Source: Amblyornis subalaris | Lineage: Eukaryota; Chordata; Aves; Passeriformes; Ptilonorhynchidae | DNA length: 64,000 nucleotides | Assembly: GCA_018881555.1 (NCBI GenBank) | Contig: JACAXG010000069.1 | Location: forward strand, 4,077,403 to 4,141,402 | Reading direction: 5' to 3' | Part shown: positions 1 to 13,874 of the stretch, piece after piece | How positions within the stretch are numbered: the stretch's first letter is position 1 | How the letters are laid out: each line of letters opens with the position of its first letter | Position numbers and translations under genes: made by a program | The notes under the pieces: generated by a model | Databases searched by the model: none | Told to the model about the DNA's origin: nothing | The model's input: the letters and a program-made list of their open reading frames with translations, nothing else

Positions 1-3000
1 GAAGTTTAGAAATGTTTGTTTTGAGTAGGTGTTTATGTTGTGCTGCTGACAATGAAATAATATGCTGTTAGTAAATTAAGTACAATAAAATCTCTTCAAA
101 GTACACAGCACTTCAGTAAAAAGGTATGTTTTAAAAATGCTTATTTCATCATGAACTTTACAGGACTCCTCTGCAGCTGGAATTTACGCCATTTGTCTCA
201 AATTCACAAAGGCTGCATGTTCAGTCTGTGCATTTAAAAAAAAATCTTAGTAGAGTGTTTCTTCCATGGACTCCTATGCAGATGTTGCAAATGAGCAAGC
301 CAGAAGTGTCCTGGTCCTGAGTTCTCATGAACATCTGATATTCATTCAGTTTGAATGGGAATTGTTACTTGGACTTGGTAGCTCCACGCACACACACATG
401 TGAGAGAGACATCCTGTGTCCATCTGCTGACCACAAAACATGCTAGTATTTTATAGCCAGAAGGGGCTCTTGTTCAGGTACCTCAGTTCAAGTACCAAAA
501 ACATCCACTTCCCTGTTGCTGGTCCCATTTCTCCTCTCACTGATTATGTGTGCCGTAGTTTGTTCTATCTGTACACATTAGACAAACATGTTTGGAGGTT
601 AACAGGAAGTCTTTTTCAAATAACAAGTGAAATTCAGTCTAGGGCTGCTGGAGATCTTTAAAATAGTGTGGGATTTGTTTTTTGTTTTTCAGAAATTGAG
701 ATCAGTATAGTAATGATTTATAGAACAACACAATTTTGGGATTCAGTATTTAGTTTTATCTGGAAGGTTCTTCAATGGGTTTTTCTAAATGTAAATACAT
801 CTATATCATATTTAGTGACTGCAGTGGAAATAACTAGGATATTTTGCCTGTAGAAGAAAGGCTCTTAGAAGTGACTGAAAAATGAAAATATATTACTTTT
901 ATAAGATCTGTGCATATCTACTGTTAACCATGGGTTTTGTTGTGAAAATATAACCTAGTTTCTAGGCTTCTTAGTCTATAGATAAGGTAGAAATTTAGAA
1001 ACTAATTCATTATGTCATTTGCTATCTGTTAATGTGGCATTTAGTATTTCCTTTGCTGGCTTTGACTACCCCCTTCTCATGCCAGCAGGCTGCAAAACTT
1101 CTGATAAACACTTTTGTTTTCAGGCTTTTATACAAATTCACTTCAGTTATGACACATTGGTTTTCAGGTAGACTGGTACTGAAAGGTTTAGAGAAAATAC
1201 GTGAAGTAAGAAAGTATATAAATGTAACATACCTAAATACCATATCACTTGCTGAAAGATCTGTCAGTTACTTATGCTTCTTGGCCATTTTGCCTACTTG
1301 AAACTCCTGGAAAGCTGCAAATCTTGGCTACTTTGGTGTTTTGTGTAATCGATGTTGTATCTGAGTATTCTATGTGAATATTCTGTACATCTGGTAAATT
1401 CCTTCTGAAGCGACCTGTTTTTTATTTTAGAAATAACTGGCTCTTATTCTTTGGATATATTGTGTTATATATGTAATCCCGACTTGAAGCATTAATGGTT
1501 CTTCAGTGTTTCTAACATCCAGTGGTCACATGAAAATGACGTTAATTTTAATGTTAAGGCTATTCTTCTAGTGCTATTTTTAATGGCTTCATATGTATGC
1601 TCTTACAAGAGAAGTTTCTTGCATTGCTGTAGCAAAGACCTCAGTATTTATTTGAAAATGTGGGAATGAATTAATATGGAGCAAAACAGTCAATAAAGTC
1701 AATCTTCAGTATGAAAAAACACTTCCCTAAACTGTAAAAGGTTTTAATTACATCTAAAGAGGCCTCAGTGCGATCTTCACTACAAAAGTCTGTGTAAATT
1801 ATTTGTCAGTGGTGGTCTGCCAAAAAAAACCTAGAGGACAAGGCAAATCAGACAGCTGAAGTTAATTAGTGTCATGTGTGCATCACAAATGCAGAGAGAC
1901 TTAAAAGCCACCACCAGTACTTAAAATAATGTCTTTGGGAAATAATTTCTGAGTTTGGCTCTACAGCGTGATTTAACTGTGGGATCTGGAGAATGAATTT
2001 TTACGTGAGTTTCATGAAAGCTTGCAGCAGAATAAGAAGCGGAATATTTTGTTAAATAACGTCAGTTGTGCTAGCGGTTAGAAAAAAAACCAGTTCTTCA
2101 GTACTCTTTCTTATGTCGGTTTATTCAGACAGTATAATACTCATATCATGGAGAGTTTTTTAAAAGGTGTTATTCTAACAGTAAAATCTAGTAACTTTCC
2201 AACATTGGAGAAGAATGTTTTTTCTGAGACCTCTATAGGATCAGACCTAATTAGATACCTCTTCAGCTTTTCTGGAACTCTTCTGTATAGGAAGAAAGTA
2301 GTCTTGTGGTTTTGTTTTGCTTCATAGATAAAGACTTTAGGAAATGAAATTATCCATGGTATTGCTGAAAAAAGATTATATTAAAGCAAGATACGAACTA
2401 TTATTTCATCAGCATATAGGAATTGTATACTTATAAAACAAATAAGTATCAATCATACAACTTTCAACACTAATTAAAAATATCTAATCTTGAAGATGAA
2501 GGCATGCTACACTATATTCTTTGCCTGATGACATATCTTGAAATAATAAAAATGTTGTGTTGCTTAAAAATAAAATACAAAGCTAAAGAAGATAGAAAAG
2601 GAATTTCAGATTGTATACAAGTTCTTATTTTACTGTATTAAATACTTCATAATGAATAATAGTGTGGAGTTTAGCTATTAATGGTTCTAAGTCCCAGCTG
2701 GTATCAGTTTTAAAATAACTTCAGTTGAAATACTTGTTGAAAGCATACTGAAAGAATGAACTTCATCAATCACTTCATTATGAAATAAAATGTTTTGTGC
2801 AGATACACTTTGCATTTCTTCAAAATGTCAAATTTCTGGGTATCAGCACCCCAGGAAGAGAAAAAGCTGGTAGAAAGAGCCTAGAGAATATTGTTAGGTT
2901 TTTCCCTATGAGAGATGGGAACCTTGCATATATTTCCAGTACCTGCTAATTTAAAAAGCAAATTAAAATACTCTTTCTGTATACAGTAGCTTACAGTCAG

Positions 3001-3540
3001 TCTGCTGTGTACTACCTTACTGTTTGAACTTCTTAATTCTTCTTCTTTGCCAGTAGTAGAATCAGAATGTGGGATGTAGATTCAGATTCCCCACAATGGC
3101 TCCCTTTTCAATATCCTGATGTTCCCTATCAGATTGCTACCTACTGGTTTTAGGTTTTTAACCAAGAAAATATTTACTTTATAGGCAAATGTGAAAAATC
3201 TGACATGCACGAGGCAGTTGCCAGTGCTTGGAGATGATGTGGCCTGACTGCTTTGCAAACCTAACCAGTGAGCTTTGAGTCCTGGTTTTTGCCATTAATA
3301 ATACAAGTCAACTGTAGAACATAGAAACTTTTTTTGAAGTTACTGAAATACAACATTTTAAATTGACATCTAGATGTTAATAATTTTCTCAGTATTTTAA
3401 TATTTTATTTTTATCCTGTATATATCATTGCACTCATGTGGATAAATACGGTTCTTTCAAAAAATTGGTAAGGTGATCAGCAATTATAAGTTTATATGGA
3501 TATATATAACTGCCTTTTTGTCTCTTTTTTTCTCCTATAG
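1..3540 (+). other. NDUFAF2: NDUFAF2 intron 1 (3' part)
   Basis: AT-rich non-coding sequence upstream of the first NDUFAF2 exon in the window. All frames are broken by frequent stops, and I recognise no interspersed repeat or RNA gene in it. It ends in a pyrimidine-rich tract (rich in TTTTT and TCTCCT) and the acceptor TATAG at 3536-3540. It is called intron because the exon that follows starts in mid-protein. Confidence 0.75.
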
Positions 3541-3630
3541 GGCAGATTATACCAGAAAGAAGATTTGTAGAAGCAGTAAATCGTGAAGCATATCAGTATC
3601 AAAGTGGTGACTTTCCAACAGAATGGGAAG
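3541..3630 (+). CDS. NDUFAF2: NDUFAF2 exon 2 (complex I assembly factor, partial CDS)
   Basis: NDUFAF2 (mimitin, B17.2L) is a mitochondrial matrix assembly factor for respiratory complex I and a paralogue of subunit NDUFA12. This 90-nt exon runs from an AG acceptor at 3539-3540 to a GTAAAT donor at 3631. It opens with the last two bases of a Gly codon, then 29 codons, then one base carried into exon 3. The peptide contains RRFVEAVN and GDFPTEWE, matching the vertebrate NDUFAF2 segment before the AWIR motif; PTEWEAW is the family signature. About 42 N-terminal residues of the roughly 169-residue protein must lie in an exon left of the window. No frameshift or stop is seen. NDUFA12 is the nearest alternative, but the exon 4 tail fits NDUFAF2. 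Confidence 0.93.
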
Positions 3631-5799
3631 GTAAATCCCAGATATTTTGGTTTTATTTCAAGATAATTTTGCCATTGAATGTGGATTCTGTATTTTTGCT
3701 GGAAAGCCTGACTATGTCATCTTTAAGTAAGGTAGGCTTTTATTTAACTGCATAACAATTATGAATTCTTAAAGTAATGTCTCCAAAAATGGGATAAATT
3801 TTGTTTCAGAAGTCAGTACTTAATAAAAGTAAAGTCTGTGTGGTCATGACTTATTCCTAGTAAATGTGAAAACATTTGTGCCTGCGGGGGATCTGATTGA
3901 ATAACCAGCACAAAATGTGTTAAATAACACAAAACTTCCTTATTATGCCTTCACTGCAGTGTTGATATTAGGTCAGTTGAATTATTGGTGGCACAGTGAT
4001 GGGGCTTGCTTTTTTGTGGTGATATTTGGTTTCCTATACTCTCCCTTGTACAATCTAGTAGGGAGTTGGAGAACCTGTTTATAATTAATCGTTTTATCCC
4101 ACCACTACTGATTAAAATCTTGTCTGAAAATTTGGGACATAACAAAAATTTCAAGGAAGTGAGGTCATTTCCTTAGGATTAACTGATTAGCTCTTGAAGT
4201 AAGAAAGGAGAGAGATATGTTGGTCTTTGAGGCTGGTAGGTGCTTGAGCCAAGTGTTGGGTTAAATATGACTTAAAATCCAGGACTCTGCAGCATAAGCA
4301 AGGAACCCCTGAAATAGTTTATAGAGGCTACCCATCACTCAATCTGCTTTTTGTAGAGAAAAATATCTAGGCATCTCACAGAAGCTGGTAGGTTTAAAGC
4401 AAACAGATTTTAAGCAGTATGTATTTAAACTGTAGAATTCCTTGCTGAGTATTCTGGAAGTTTGCATGAGTTCAAAAAGTGATTAAAAGTATTGGTGGAA
4501 GAAAAATTGTTCTCATACACAGATATTACTGTGCTTAATTTGTCAATGAGCTGCAAATGAATTGAGTCTACAACATGTGTTGAGGAAACGTCTCAGTACA
4601 CTTGCTTTCACACATTCTCCTTCCTTTCTTCTTGATGTTCTTCTCTGAGATGAAAAGATACTGAGCAAAGTGAAAACTTCAGGCCCATTATATTCCTTCA
4701 TGGAGTCAGTAGAGAAATAGAAATTATTCTTATCTTGAATTTTATCATTGCCATTACACTAATTCCTAGGATTTTTGTTGTGATCGACTGAGGCTAGTAT
4801 TAATAGCTGAAAGCTTCTGGAATGTATTTCAACACTATTGGCAGCGTTTGCCAACTATGGTGAAACAACAGTTATCAACAGTTTCTGTCTTCTACTGCTG
4901 CAGTACCTGCACCTGGCTGGCAAGTCTTCCTCTAGTTGTTCCTGGTTCTTTGTCGGTCCAAGATAGCCATCTTCTGAAGGAGAGCAGTAACTTGATAGTC
5001 GTGCCCTTACTAAATCATCTGGTGCTTAAATGGGTATCAATTTATCCAACTTTCTGAAGATTTTCCTCATCCAAAAGTTCTCCAGCCACCACTGCTTATC
5101 TTAGTTCTGTGTGACTGTCATGCAGACACTGCACCACAAACACTGAAGAAGCATATATGAAGCTTCAAGTGACTCTGCTCTGCTGTGAATGAATTCTCAT
5201 CCAAGACAATTCAGTAGTCTTTGTCTGCACTTGGCTGCAATTAACAGGAAACAAGGTGGATAGTCAGACTGTCTCAGAGGGGTGTGGGCTAATCGTCTTT
5301 CACAAATGGTCTTAAACTCGTTCAACCAAATTACTATATGAACCCATTGCTTCGGACTGCTGGGATCTCTGTAGCACTAAGAAACCTCTACTGTATCTTT
5401 CTTCAGAAACTTAGCACAAATCCATTTGTGAATTGACAGTGTGGTGCTTAAGAGGGTGCAGCGTTTTGGGAGGTTGCGTGTGACAAGACAGGGACCTTTG
5501 AAGTCAAGTGTCACATACCCTCGTGGGGATATGGACTTGCCTGAAAAGCTGCAGCTGCCAGACCTGAGATACACTTTTCAAGTCAAGGCATCCTGTTCAG
5601 GTTTGTTTTAGAGAAGTCAAGACAAACTGGCTAGTCCCATTTTTATGAGCTATGTTTACAGTTTTATTGCTTAATTTCCTCTTCTTTATAACTGTGAGGT
5701 TTTTCTTTTGTGATTTTGTCAGTGAATACAAAAAATTCACAGAGGAAAGGAAAATTTGCAGTGTGCAGATTGGGTAATAGCCTTTTCCTCTTAAGTACT

Positions 5800-6279
5800 T
5801 GTCCTGATTTTGGCCAAGGAGAGGGTTAGTTTTTTGCGATAGCCCGGAAGGGGGTGTGGCTGAAGGGCTGTGGCCAGAATCCAGGTGTTATTTGATACCT
5901 CCTCACTGTCACTGGAGCAGGGGAAGGGGATTCTGGCTTCTGGGAAGAAGGGTGTGGCTTCTGTTCGGAGTGAAAACATGGCTGTGGTCATCTCATGTCA
6001 GTCTTGGTGAGCATTTTGCGTGTAAATCACCCTCTCTTTTGTGCACCTTTGTTATTAGTATTGTTGTTGTTACTGTTACTGTTTGTTTCCTTATCTCATT
6101 GCTTGTAAATTGTTCTTACTCACCCCATGATCTTTGCCTTTTGTGCCTCCCATTCTCCTCTCTCGGCTACCTGCAATGGGGTAGGGTGGGAGAGGAGAGG
6201 GAGCAAACGAGTGGCAATGTGGTTTGGCGAACCTCTGTGGGGGAACGAAATTGGGGAGTACTATTCCTCAACCACCACA
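5800..6279 (+). repeat. Solo LTR, avian ERVL-like
   Basis: A 480-bp block beginning TGTCCTGATTTTGG and ending ACCACCACA. It is flanked by GTACT (5795-5799) and GAACT (6280-6284), an imperfect 5-bp target-site duplication. The body has the layout of the common bird ERVL-type LTR: a start like TGTCCTGGTTT, a GTT/ATT-rich stretch at 6048-6090, CTTACTCACCCCATGA at 6116, then a G-rich tail. There is no internal retroviral region next to it, so it is a solo LTR left by recombination. Open frames of 109-146 codons across it are incidental. The family name is from memory of similar elements and was not searched. Confidence 0.8.
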
Positions 6280-9200
6280 GAACTGAATTTCTCTAGAAAG
6301 AAGAGATGTATGCGTGCTTTTTTCTGCTGTGCATTCATTAACCATAACGGTTGTGTAGTGTATGCTTCTGAGATAAAGTATGGGAATTCCATAAAAAAGG
6401 CTTTTTTAAATGTGAGTTTAAATGTTGCAAACGGTTTTGTGGATGTAGAATTTTAAAAAGCTAAAATTCGTTCTTCTGCTGTGGGTATAGGGGCTGTTCA
6501 AAGAACTGTTGTGCCTTTGCTGCATATTGGGGTGTGAGTTAGGGATGTAGGATGCTCTGAATTTCAATTCGTCACTACTTTTTTATTGCCTCCTGTAAAA
6601 AGAAAACTTCTTAATGAGTTAAAAGAAAGAATGGAAAGTGTAGATAGTTCAAATAATACTAGAGAAGCCAGTTATCTGAGTAAGAACAGTTTAATTCGAG
6701 ATTTTTAGACATTCTTTGCTGAAAGGCTCATTACATTTCTGTCCCAATTTTTTCCTCTTTAAGATTGGTCTAGAAGTTTCCCAGGCCCACAGGACCCGTG
6801 CTGAACTGTCACTCTGTATCTTCTGTCCAGACCCTTGAAAATTTCCCAGTACATTCTTTCTGTGGGTATTCACGTTGTAATTCATGCTATTATGGATGCT
6901 GATCATTCCAGCAAATAGCCTGAGACTTTGCAGAAGGAATTCTAAAGTATTTCCTCTGAACAGTAAAAAATTAATATAAGGTTAGAAGATTACTTACTAT
7001 TTCTTGCTTTGTTTTCTCTTTACTGTTGGACTCTGGGCACAAGCTTACATCTCAAGGGCCTCCTCTCCAAACCCTGTGTATGTACTCTGACATCCATGGC
7101 CTCTGCTTCAGTTTTGACTGGCTCTCCTTCTCTACCCTTCTCAGGCTTTTCACTTTAAAGACTGTGCTGAAGAGTCTGATGCTTAACTCCTCTCCTTTTC
7201 TTGGGATCTGTAGAGAACTGTTTTTACCTATGCTGTCTTTGTTCTGCCAGGACTCAGTTTTTTTCACTTGTGAACAATTCTTAATGACTACCTCATGTAA
7301 AAGCAGTCATCCCAGCACACTTTTTATTACCCTACACCCTGTATGACTAGAAAAAGAAACCTCTTGTGACCAAAATTGATAAAAGTCCCATCCCTGGAAA
7401 TACTTACAGGCTTGAGTTGTCTGAGGAGAACTTTCACAAAACCAGAGACAAAGGATAGTGTAAGGAGTGGGAACAGACTGTAGTGAAATAGAAGAGGGTC
7501 CGAGTTAAATCTCATTCTATACTTGAGATAGCTGGTAAGCTAAGGGACTAGTTTTGGTGCTGTGTTTATCAAGTTTTAAACACATAATAAAGATAAAGGA
7601 GGCCAAGTGGAAAGCTATAAAGCATTGTCCAGATCACAGACTCAATCTGTGCAAGCTGTTTCTCTGACTCTGGAGAGGGTGTTCATGTACTAGTCATGGG
7701 AACTTACTGGATAAAGGGCTGCGGGTTTACTCCTGAAGGACTTGTCTGGATTTTTTCTCCAGAAGATGTTAGTTTTAACCACTCTGTGGGATTAAATTTC
7801 CTACATTCTCAGACCTGTGAATTTTACAAAAGTTCTGAAATGTCCATTTATGCTTTTGTAAAACTAAAACAGAATCCCTTGTGTTATCCTTAGTGTTAGC
7901 TCTTTGTACAGATAAAATTCAGTTAGTTTTAATTTTAAAAATCCAGAAGTGTATTTTCCTTTGTACTATAGTTTTGAATTTAGAATGTGATCCATGTGGA
8001 TAATACAAATATTGGCTGTTTTTGTTTAGGTCAAGTCTCTTCTATTTTACTTCGAAGTAGGAGCACTTACTTTTCTCTAGGCAGTATGGATGCACAGAAC
8101 AGATAACCTTTCTGTATATTAGTTCTTACTGTTCACCTACTGAAGAACGTGTCATTTACCTCCTCAGGACATGTCAATAGTGCTCCTGAGGGGAGATCTG
8201 TGATGTTATATACCATGGAGACTCAGGAGATCGCATGCTTCATGCAGCATTTCATTGCCTAATCTCTTTTTTTTTCTTACTTGGCAACATTTAGTGATTA
8301 ATGGGAGTCTTAATTTGCATGTTCACTTTTGTGATCATTGCAGTGTGTTATCTGCCAGTAGGAGTCTTAAAGTTCAATGAAAATTTCATGCATACTAATA
8401 AGAATGCAAATAAGTGCTGTTGAAAGAATGCGAAGGTCTCAAGGTAGGAAATGTCCAACTTACTTGCAAAATTCCTTTTAGACAAAGGTGGAATTAAAAT
8501 GAGTACATCCAGATAAAATTAGAAGCAGCAGTTTTAGATGGAGGCAATAATTCATTTTGCCAAAGCTTTGGGAGGGCAGGAAAGCATGTTTTGGTTGCAC
8601 TCAGTACACACATGTTACCGTCTCTGCCAGATTTAAAACATCTTGGCTGACAATGGTGAAGGCATTTTGTTTTGTTAACTTGGGGAATGGGAATGTCACA
8701 CAAATTTTTTCCAGCTCTGTCGCCTTTTAATTAAACATATGTGTGCATATGTTGTTCAAATAATACGTAATAAAGCACCTTCCTGCCTTGTTTCCATCAA
8801 CAAATATTTGACTGTGGTATAAATCTGTTCAGTAATTCCAACCTGCGTTCACCAAAAGTGTAATGCAGATCATAAAGAAATGTGCAAGAACTTTTTCTTT
8901 ACTCAACTGTATACACTGATATATTTTCCAAAGAGAATACAAAATGTCTAAACTTCAATATATTATTTACTTGGATTTTGTTAAAGCTAGTGCTAACTCA
9001 GAAGTAAATTGGTTATATTTTTGTATACATTCATTTTCCCTTTGTTACCGTGAATTTCTCTTATACCTGAGTTATGAGGTGTTGGGGGTTTTTTGAACTA
9101 TGTGTTGGGTGCTCAAAATTTTATTGACAACTTAAAGATTTGAAAAGCTTTTAAAAATCTTGCTGTCTCAAAGAGAACCACGTGAAAACTGGTAAGAATT

Positions 9201-11284
9201 AAATACATTAGAGTCCTCCAATTCTAATCCCCAAAGATTAAGGAGTGGTCAGGTGAATTATTAGTAAAATGTATTGCTTTTGAAGACTGATAAAACTATT
9301 AGACGCTAAAGTGCAGTATACTAAACTATACTGAATTCAGATGATGTTTTCTTTGCTTTTAATCTTATACTGTATCTTGAGCTGTGCTTTATGTAGACTA
9401 TTTGAGAAATGGATTTGCACAGAGGAATATGATAAAGCTAACTAGCTTCATTTTATGGATATGAAAACATTTTAATAAATTTTCTTACTGTATTTCTCCC
9501 TCAGCTACATGGCAGTCAAGAAATCCTTCATTAAATAATTATTTTCTTGTGCAGTTCATTAGAGATATTAAAATTAATTTACTTGTAGTAATTTGGAAAA
9601 TAGTATCAATATTTGCGTTAGCAAGTTGTATTTACAGTTAAGCTGAAAAAGATGTGTATTCGTGACATTTATTAGAAAAAAAGGAAGGTTGATAGCTCCT
9701 ATAAAGCCATGCATTCAAGTGTTTGTTATAACTGGGAAGAAAAATAGCACAGTGTTAAAACTGTGTGCATTATTTATGTATTTAAATAGATACAGTGTGA
9801 TTATGGAATGTTTGATATGAGAAATCTTCCTAAATTAAGGTTCGTTTCATTGCTTTTGAGTGTTGGTACTGAGTTCAATTAATGAATGAAAATGTGTTGT
9901 GTAATGCTCCTTGCCTCACAGCCTCTGTGCACAGGACATATGTCATTGTGTTACCCTTCACTGGTTTTTTTGCAGCTTGTTAAACGAGGTAGATAATTAA
10001 ATGATAAAATCTTTTACTGGAAGTATTCCATTCATCTGAAAATCATTAATCAAATAACTGCTAAAAGTCACAGCTCCTCTTGAAAGAAAACCTATAGTAA
10101 TGTTTGTTTCAGCAGTACTTTGCAGCTTTTTTTTGGTAGGATTTCAAGTTTTGTCTTTAGGGATCAGTAGTTATAATCATCTGAAGTTAAAATGCAGCTG
10201 GTATTTTAAGAAAATACTGGCAATTTCAAAAAAAGTGAATCAATTTCTATGTGCTGAGAGCTATGGAAATGAAAACTGTGGTACTGTCCTTCCATAGGTC
10301 AGAAGCAAGGCATGGCAAGACAGAAGACAATATTTTGTTGAAAGTAATCTGTTAAATTTTGATGGTTTAAAACTTTATTTTTTAGGAGACATTTTGAACT
10401 ACTGTTTTTTCTTTTTTTTTTCCAGCTGTTATCTTTTATTGATTAGTGTCTAGTGTACATACTTCACTATATCTGAAATCTCTACTACTTTTTTGGTATG
10501 TTCTGAATGATGTTGGAACTGTTGCAAAGTATGGACAAAGGTAACTTCTGTCAGGAGGAAAGGCTTATGTGATAAGATTTTTTTCAGTAGCATTGTTGGT
10601 TCTTTTACAGTGTCCACAAGGCTGCCACCTGAGAAGTGGCAGTCTCAGTTTATACCCTGATCTTGCCAGATTTTGCAGTTTGAAATCCTTGTAGAATTTA
10701 AATGTTTTTAAGTGCTAAGGTACAAGCAAAATGTCCTCTAGTTCAAAAGATTTAATAGAAAGTCACTTAGTTGTATTTTGAATTACCTTAAAGGGCTGCT
10801 TTTCTTTTCACTAACATAAAACTTCCAGAAAGGGTGATGTTCACTGTTCAGAGCTCAGTCACTCCTCCACAATGGCAAATTTGGGTCTACTCTTTGTTAG
10901 GACCTCTAACTAAGAAGAGCTGATAGGGACTGCTTTTAAGAAAAGTAATTTGAGAAAGTTGTTTAAAAGTACATATCTTCAGGAAGTGGCATCTGATAGA
11001 CAAGAACCAAAAGTATTACCTTGCTTCATGTTATTACAGGTATTTTACCATTAAACTTTACCATTAACCAAGGCTGTTGGCATTGCCATCATGGCTAAGT
11101 TCTAAGCTGTTATACCATTTTGTCTCCCTTTGTTTCTATGTTAATTGGAAGCTATTCTGCCTAAAACCAGTTGCACGCTGCTGCTGAAGCTGTGGTGTTA
11201 CTGTTTTACCTTATATGCAGTTGCATTTTCAGAAGTGAGATGATGTTATGACTTTGTGAAGGTTTTAGTGTCTTAGACTTGTCT

Positions 11285-12058
11285 GACTCAAAATACAGCA
11301 CAGACGTGCCGCGACCTTCCCAAAAGCGTTCCGCATTCAGCGGTGCCGTGACACGGTGTGCAGTGGTTGAGAATGCCGCGCCGCCCCCAACAGCGTGATG
11401 TCACACTAGGCACCCTCCGAGTCTCACAGTCACCCTGTCGGGCGGTGCCTGGGCAGAGCCACAGACACCTCGCTAACACTCTATCCCACCCGCGCAGGTG
11501 GACGCACAGGCACTCACTCACAGAAGTGCACAGCCGGAGGCAAAGAGTTGGAGGGGCTCATCTCACGGTATTCCACGAAACAGGTGTATACCGTGCAGAG
11601 CTCAGAAGAACCAGCACAGAACAATCGAGGGTCCAGGGTTATATACCAGGGGTAGTAGGGGTGGAGAGAACAACAGGGACCAATGGGTTGAGGGCCAGGG
11701 GGCGGAGAGAGGGTGGGGCAATACAACTGCAACCAATAGGGAAGGGTAAGGGGAGGAGCAAGGGACAGGGACAAATGGGGCGTCGAGTAAGGGAGAAGGT
11801 TCTGGAATATAACCATAAAAGGGTACAGAGACTGACAGGCCAATAGGCCAACCAAATAGGGGAACATTAACATAGTGTTGCTAGACCAGATTGGGGAGAC
11901 CTTCCTCCTCACCATGACTGTGGGGGAGATGTCCAACCTCGGAGCCTTCTCACCAGCAGTTTCCTACTGTACCTGGGTCCTCTGGCTCCTCGGCCACTCT
12001 TGTGGCTAGCCCTACCACTGCAGCCTCTCCTTCTGCAGGCTCAGCCACCGCAACACAG
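11285..12058 (-). repeat. GC-rich LTR-like insertion with promoter-type signals
   Basis: A block of about 770 bp, sharply richer in GC and CpG than the AT-rich intron around it. Read on the - strand it resembles a retroviral LTR U3 followed by R/U5. Three inverted CCAAT boxes (CCAAT on + at about 11676, 11734 and 11839) and GC-rich stretches precede a TATATAA box at 11645-11639. A GC-rich region of about 350 bp follows. I found no convincing target-site duplication and no downstream AATAAA, so the ends are approximate and the class is inferred. Frames of up to 162 codons here reflect base composition. Confidence 0.5.
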
Positions 12059-13232
12059 ATGGTATTAGAAAATTAAAATTTGGGATAGTTCCTTCTTAAA
12101 GCATTTCTGAAACTTTATAGATGGTTACAGGTGAGGCCAGGAATTTGACTGGGTTATAGCAAAGTGTTATTTTTGCTCTAAGTTTGAAGCATAGTAACAA
12201 AAGTCTTTAATTATCCAAACAAACATATGAAATAACATTTTGCTGTGTCTTAGCACTTGGAAGTGGCTTTCCTTATGTTTTGTCATTCTGTTCATTACTG
12301 GCTAGTTGCATTCTGCTACTAATTAATTTGAAAAATATGGGCAGAAAAGACAAATGTCTTTGAAATATCCAACCCAGTACCTACCAACTGTGTGGATTGA
12401 AAAGGTGTGAAAAAATGCTACAGTAGTGGTACTTCTAAAGAGTGATGTCAGGTAATTTCTCTAAAAAATGCCTGTAATACTTGGAGCTCTCTCTTATGAT
12501 TCATTGCCTGAAGGAAACAAGACCTGTCATCTGTGATGGGCTCTCTGGATTGCTGCCTTCCAACAGTCCCAGCTAACAGCAATGTTAGTGGTGGCAGAGG
12601 GCATATATTAATGGATTTTGTTGAGAAAACCTGAGCCACAGTACCTGCCCCTCCATTAAGTGGGTAATCCCACACAACCACAGGATGTGCTTCAGTCCAG
12701 GCTCTGAAACCCCTCAGTCAGGTTTGGAGCTGTACCCTTCATGCCTGTTGAGGAATTTTTGTTGATAGTAACATAGAAAGGTTTTTGGCTTTCAGAATTC
12801 CTGAAATATATACAGGAATCCTTTTTCTTCAGAGTGATTTAAGGCTGTTCTCACTTTTCATCAGTAAACTTGTCATTTTGTGAGAGTGTAGCTCAACTCT
12901 GCATTGCAAACTCACCAATAGGCCTGTGCCATGAGCCATGCTTTTTAAGCCCTGTTTTGACAGCCAATGTGGTATGTAAACTGTGCCCAAGGTCTCCACA
13001 CAGAGGTGACACCATTCCCCCCTCTTCCTTTTCGGAAGAATGAGAGTATTGAAAAGGAAATAATATCTTGTGTCTGCATTTTGGGAAATGACATGGTTTG
13101 CCAGGTTGTGGCAAATTCTATTGTAGTTTTTTCACAAATATTTGCTTTCTGTTACAAATTTATAATACTGTTTCGTTTTAATACTGTTTGTGATCTTTGA
13201 AATAATCCATTTGATTTTTATTGTTTTTGCAG

Positions 13233-13273
13233 CATGGATAAGAAAAAAGAGAGAAGATCCACCCACCATTGAG
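13233..13273 (+). CDS. NDUFAF2: NDUFAF2 exon 3
   Basis: A 41-nt exon between the acceptor TTTTTGCAG (ending 13232) and the donor GAG|GTGAGA at 13274. The single base from exon 2 plus CA makes the Ala codon, then 13 codons give W-I-R-K-K-R-E-D-P-P-T-I-E. This corresponds to the conserved AWIRRTRKTPPTME region of mammalian NDUFAF2, part of the core shared with NDUFA12. It ends in phase 0 and joins exon 4 without a frame change. The exon is too short to stand out as an open frame; family alignment and intact splice sites support it. Confidence 0.93.
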
Positions 13274-13850
13274 GTGAGATGAAATGTCTTTAAATTTTCA
13301 ATTGTTGTAATGAAACTATCATAATTAATTTATAGTGGACTCATCTGTGCAGTAATCTGTCACTTGTGAGGGAGAATTTAGCATGTTCCTTGCCTAATTG
13401 ACGAAAATATACACAGACTAAATATCTAACACTTACAAAAATAAGTGGAAATATAAACGCCATTATTCTTTAGTCATTGTCTGTGTGAATTCTTTTAAGA
13501 TAATATGCATAGGTTCTTTAAGATAATCGTGACCATTGAAGAATCTCTTCAATTAAACAAATTCTGAAATGATTGCTATGACTTCTTAAATTCAGGTCCT
13601 CTTGCATTAATGCAAGGGTTTTCTTCATAGTAGTTGACATTAAAATGTAGGTTTCAAAGCCAGCTGCCAGTGGATTGATCAAAACAGGAAAACTAATTGC
13701 ACTAACATTTTACAGTGCTAATGAGATGGGGGAGTTGCTGCAATGTCTTTTTTCATAAGAGAAAACAGAGAAATGTCCCACAGTGTCTTTCATGCAGATG
13801 AGTTTGTAAAGAGTGGAACAAGTTTGGCCGCTGATCTATGTACAGAGATG

Positions 13851-13874
13851 CACACACACACACACACACATACA
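13851..13874. repeat. (CA)n microsatellite
   Basis: Ten or more CA units with a single T interruption near the 3' end (ACATACAC). Confidence 0.9.

Larger units (their letters stand above)
3631..13232 (+). other. NDUFAF2: NDUFAF2 intron 2
   Basis: An intron of 9.6 kb from a GTAAAT donor to the TTGTTTTTGCAG acceptor at 13232. It holds a solo LTR (5800-6279) and a GC-rich LTR-like block (about 11285-12058). The rest, including 3631-5790, 6290-11280 and 12060-13230, is AT-rich and stop-rich, and I see nothing I can support in it. Confidence 0.85.

Noticed and set aside
5856..6456. Frames of 146 and 109 codons
   Set aside because: They lie within or across the solo LTR and are composition artefacts.
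11358..11936. Frames of 140-162 codons in the GC-rich block
   Set aside because: They overlap on both strands within a repeat-like segment and show no protein family.
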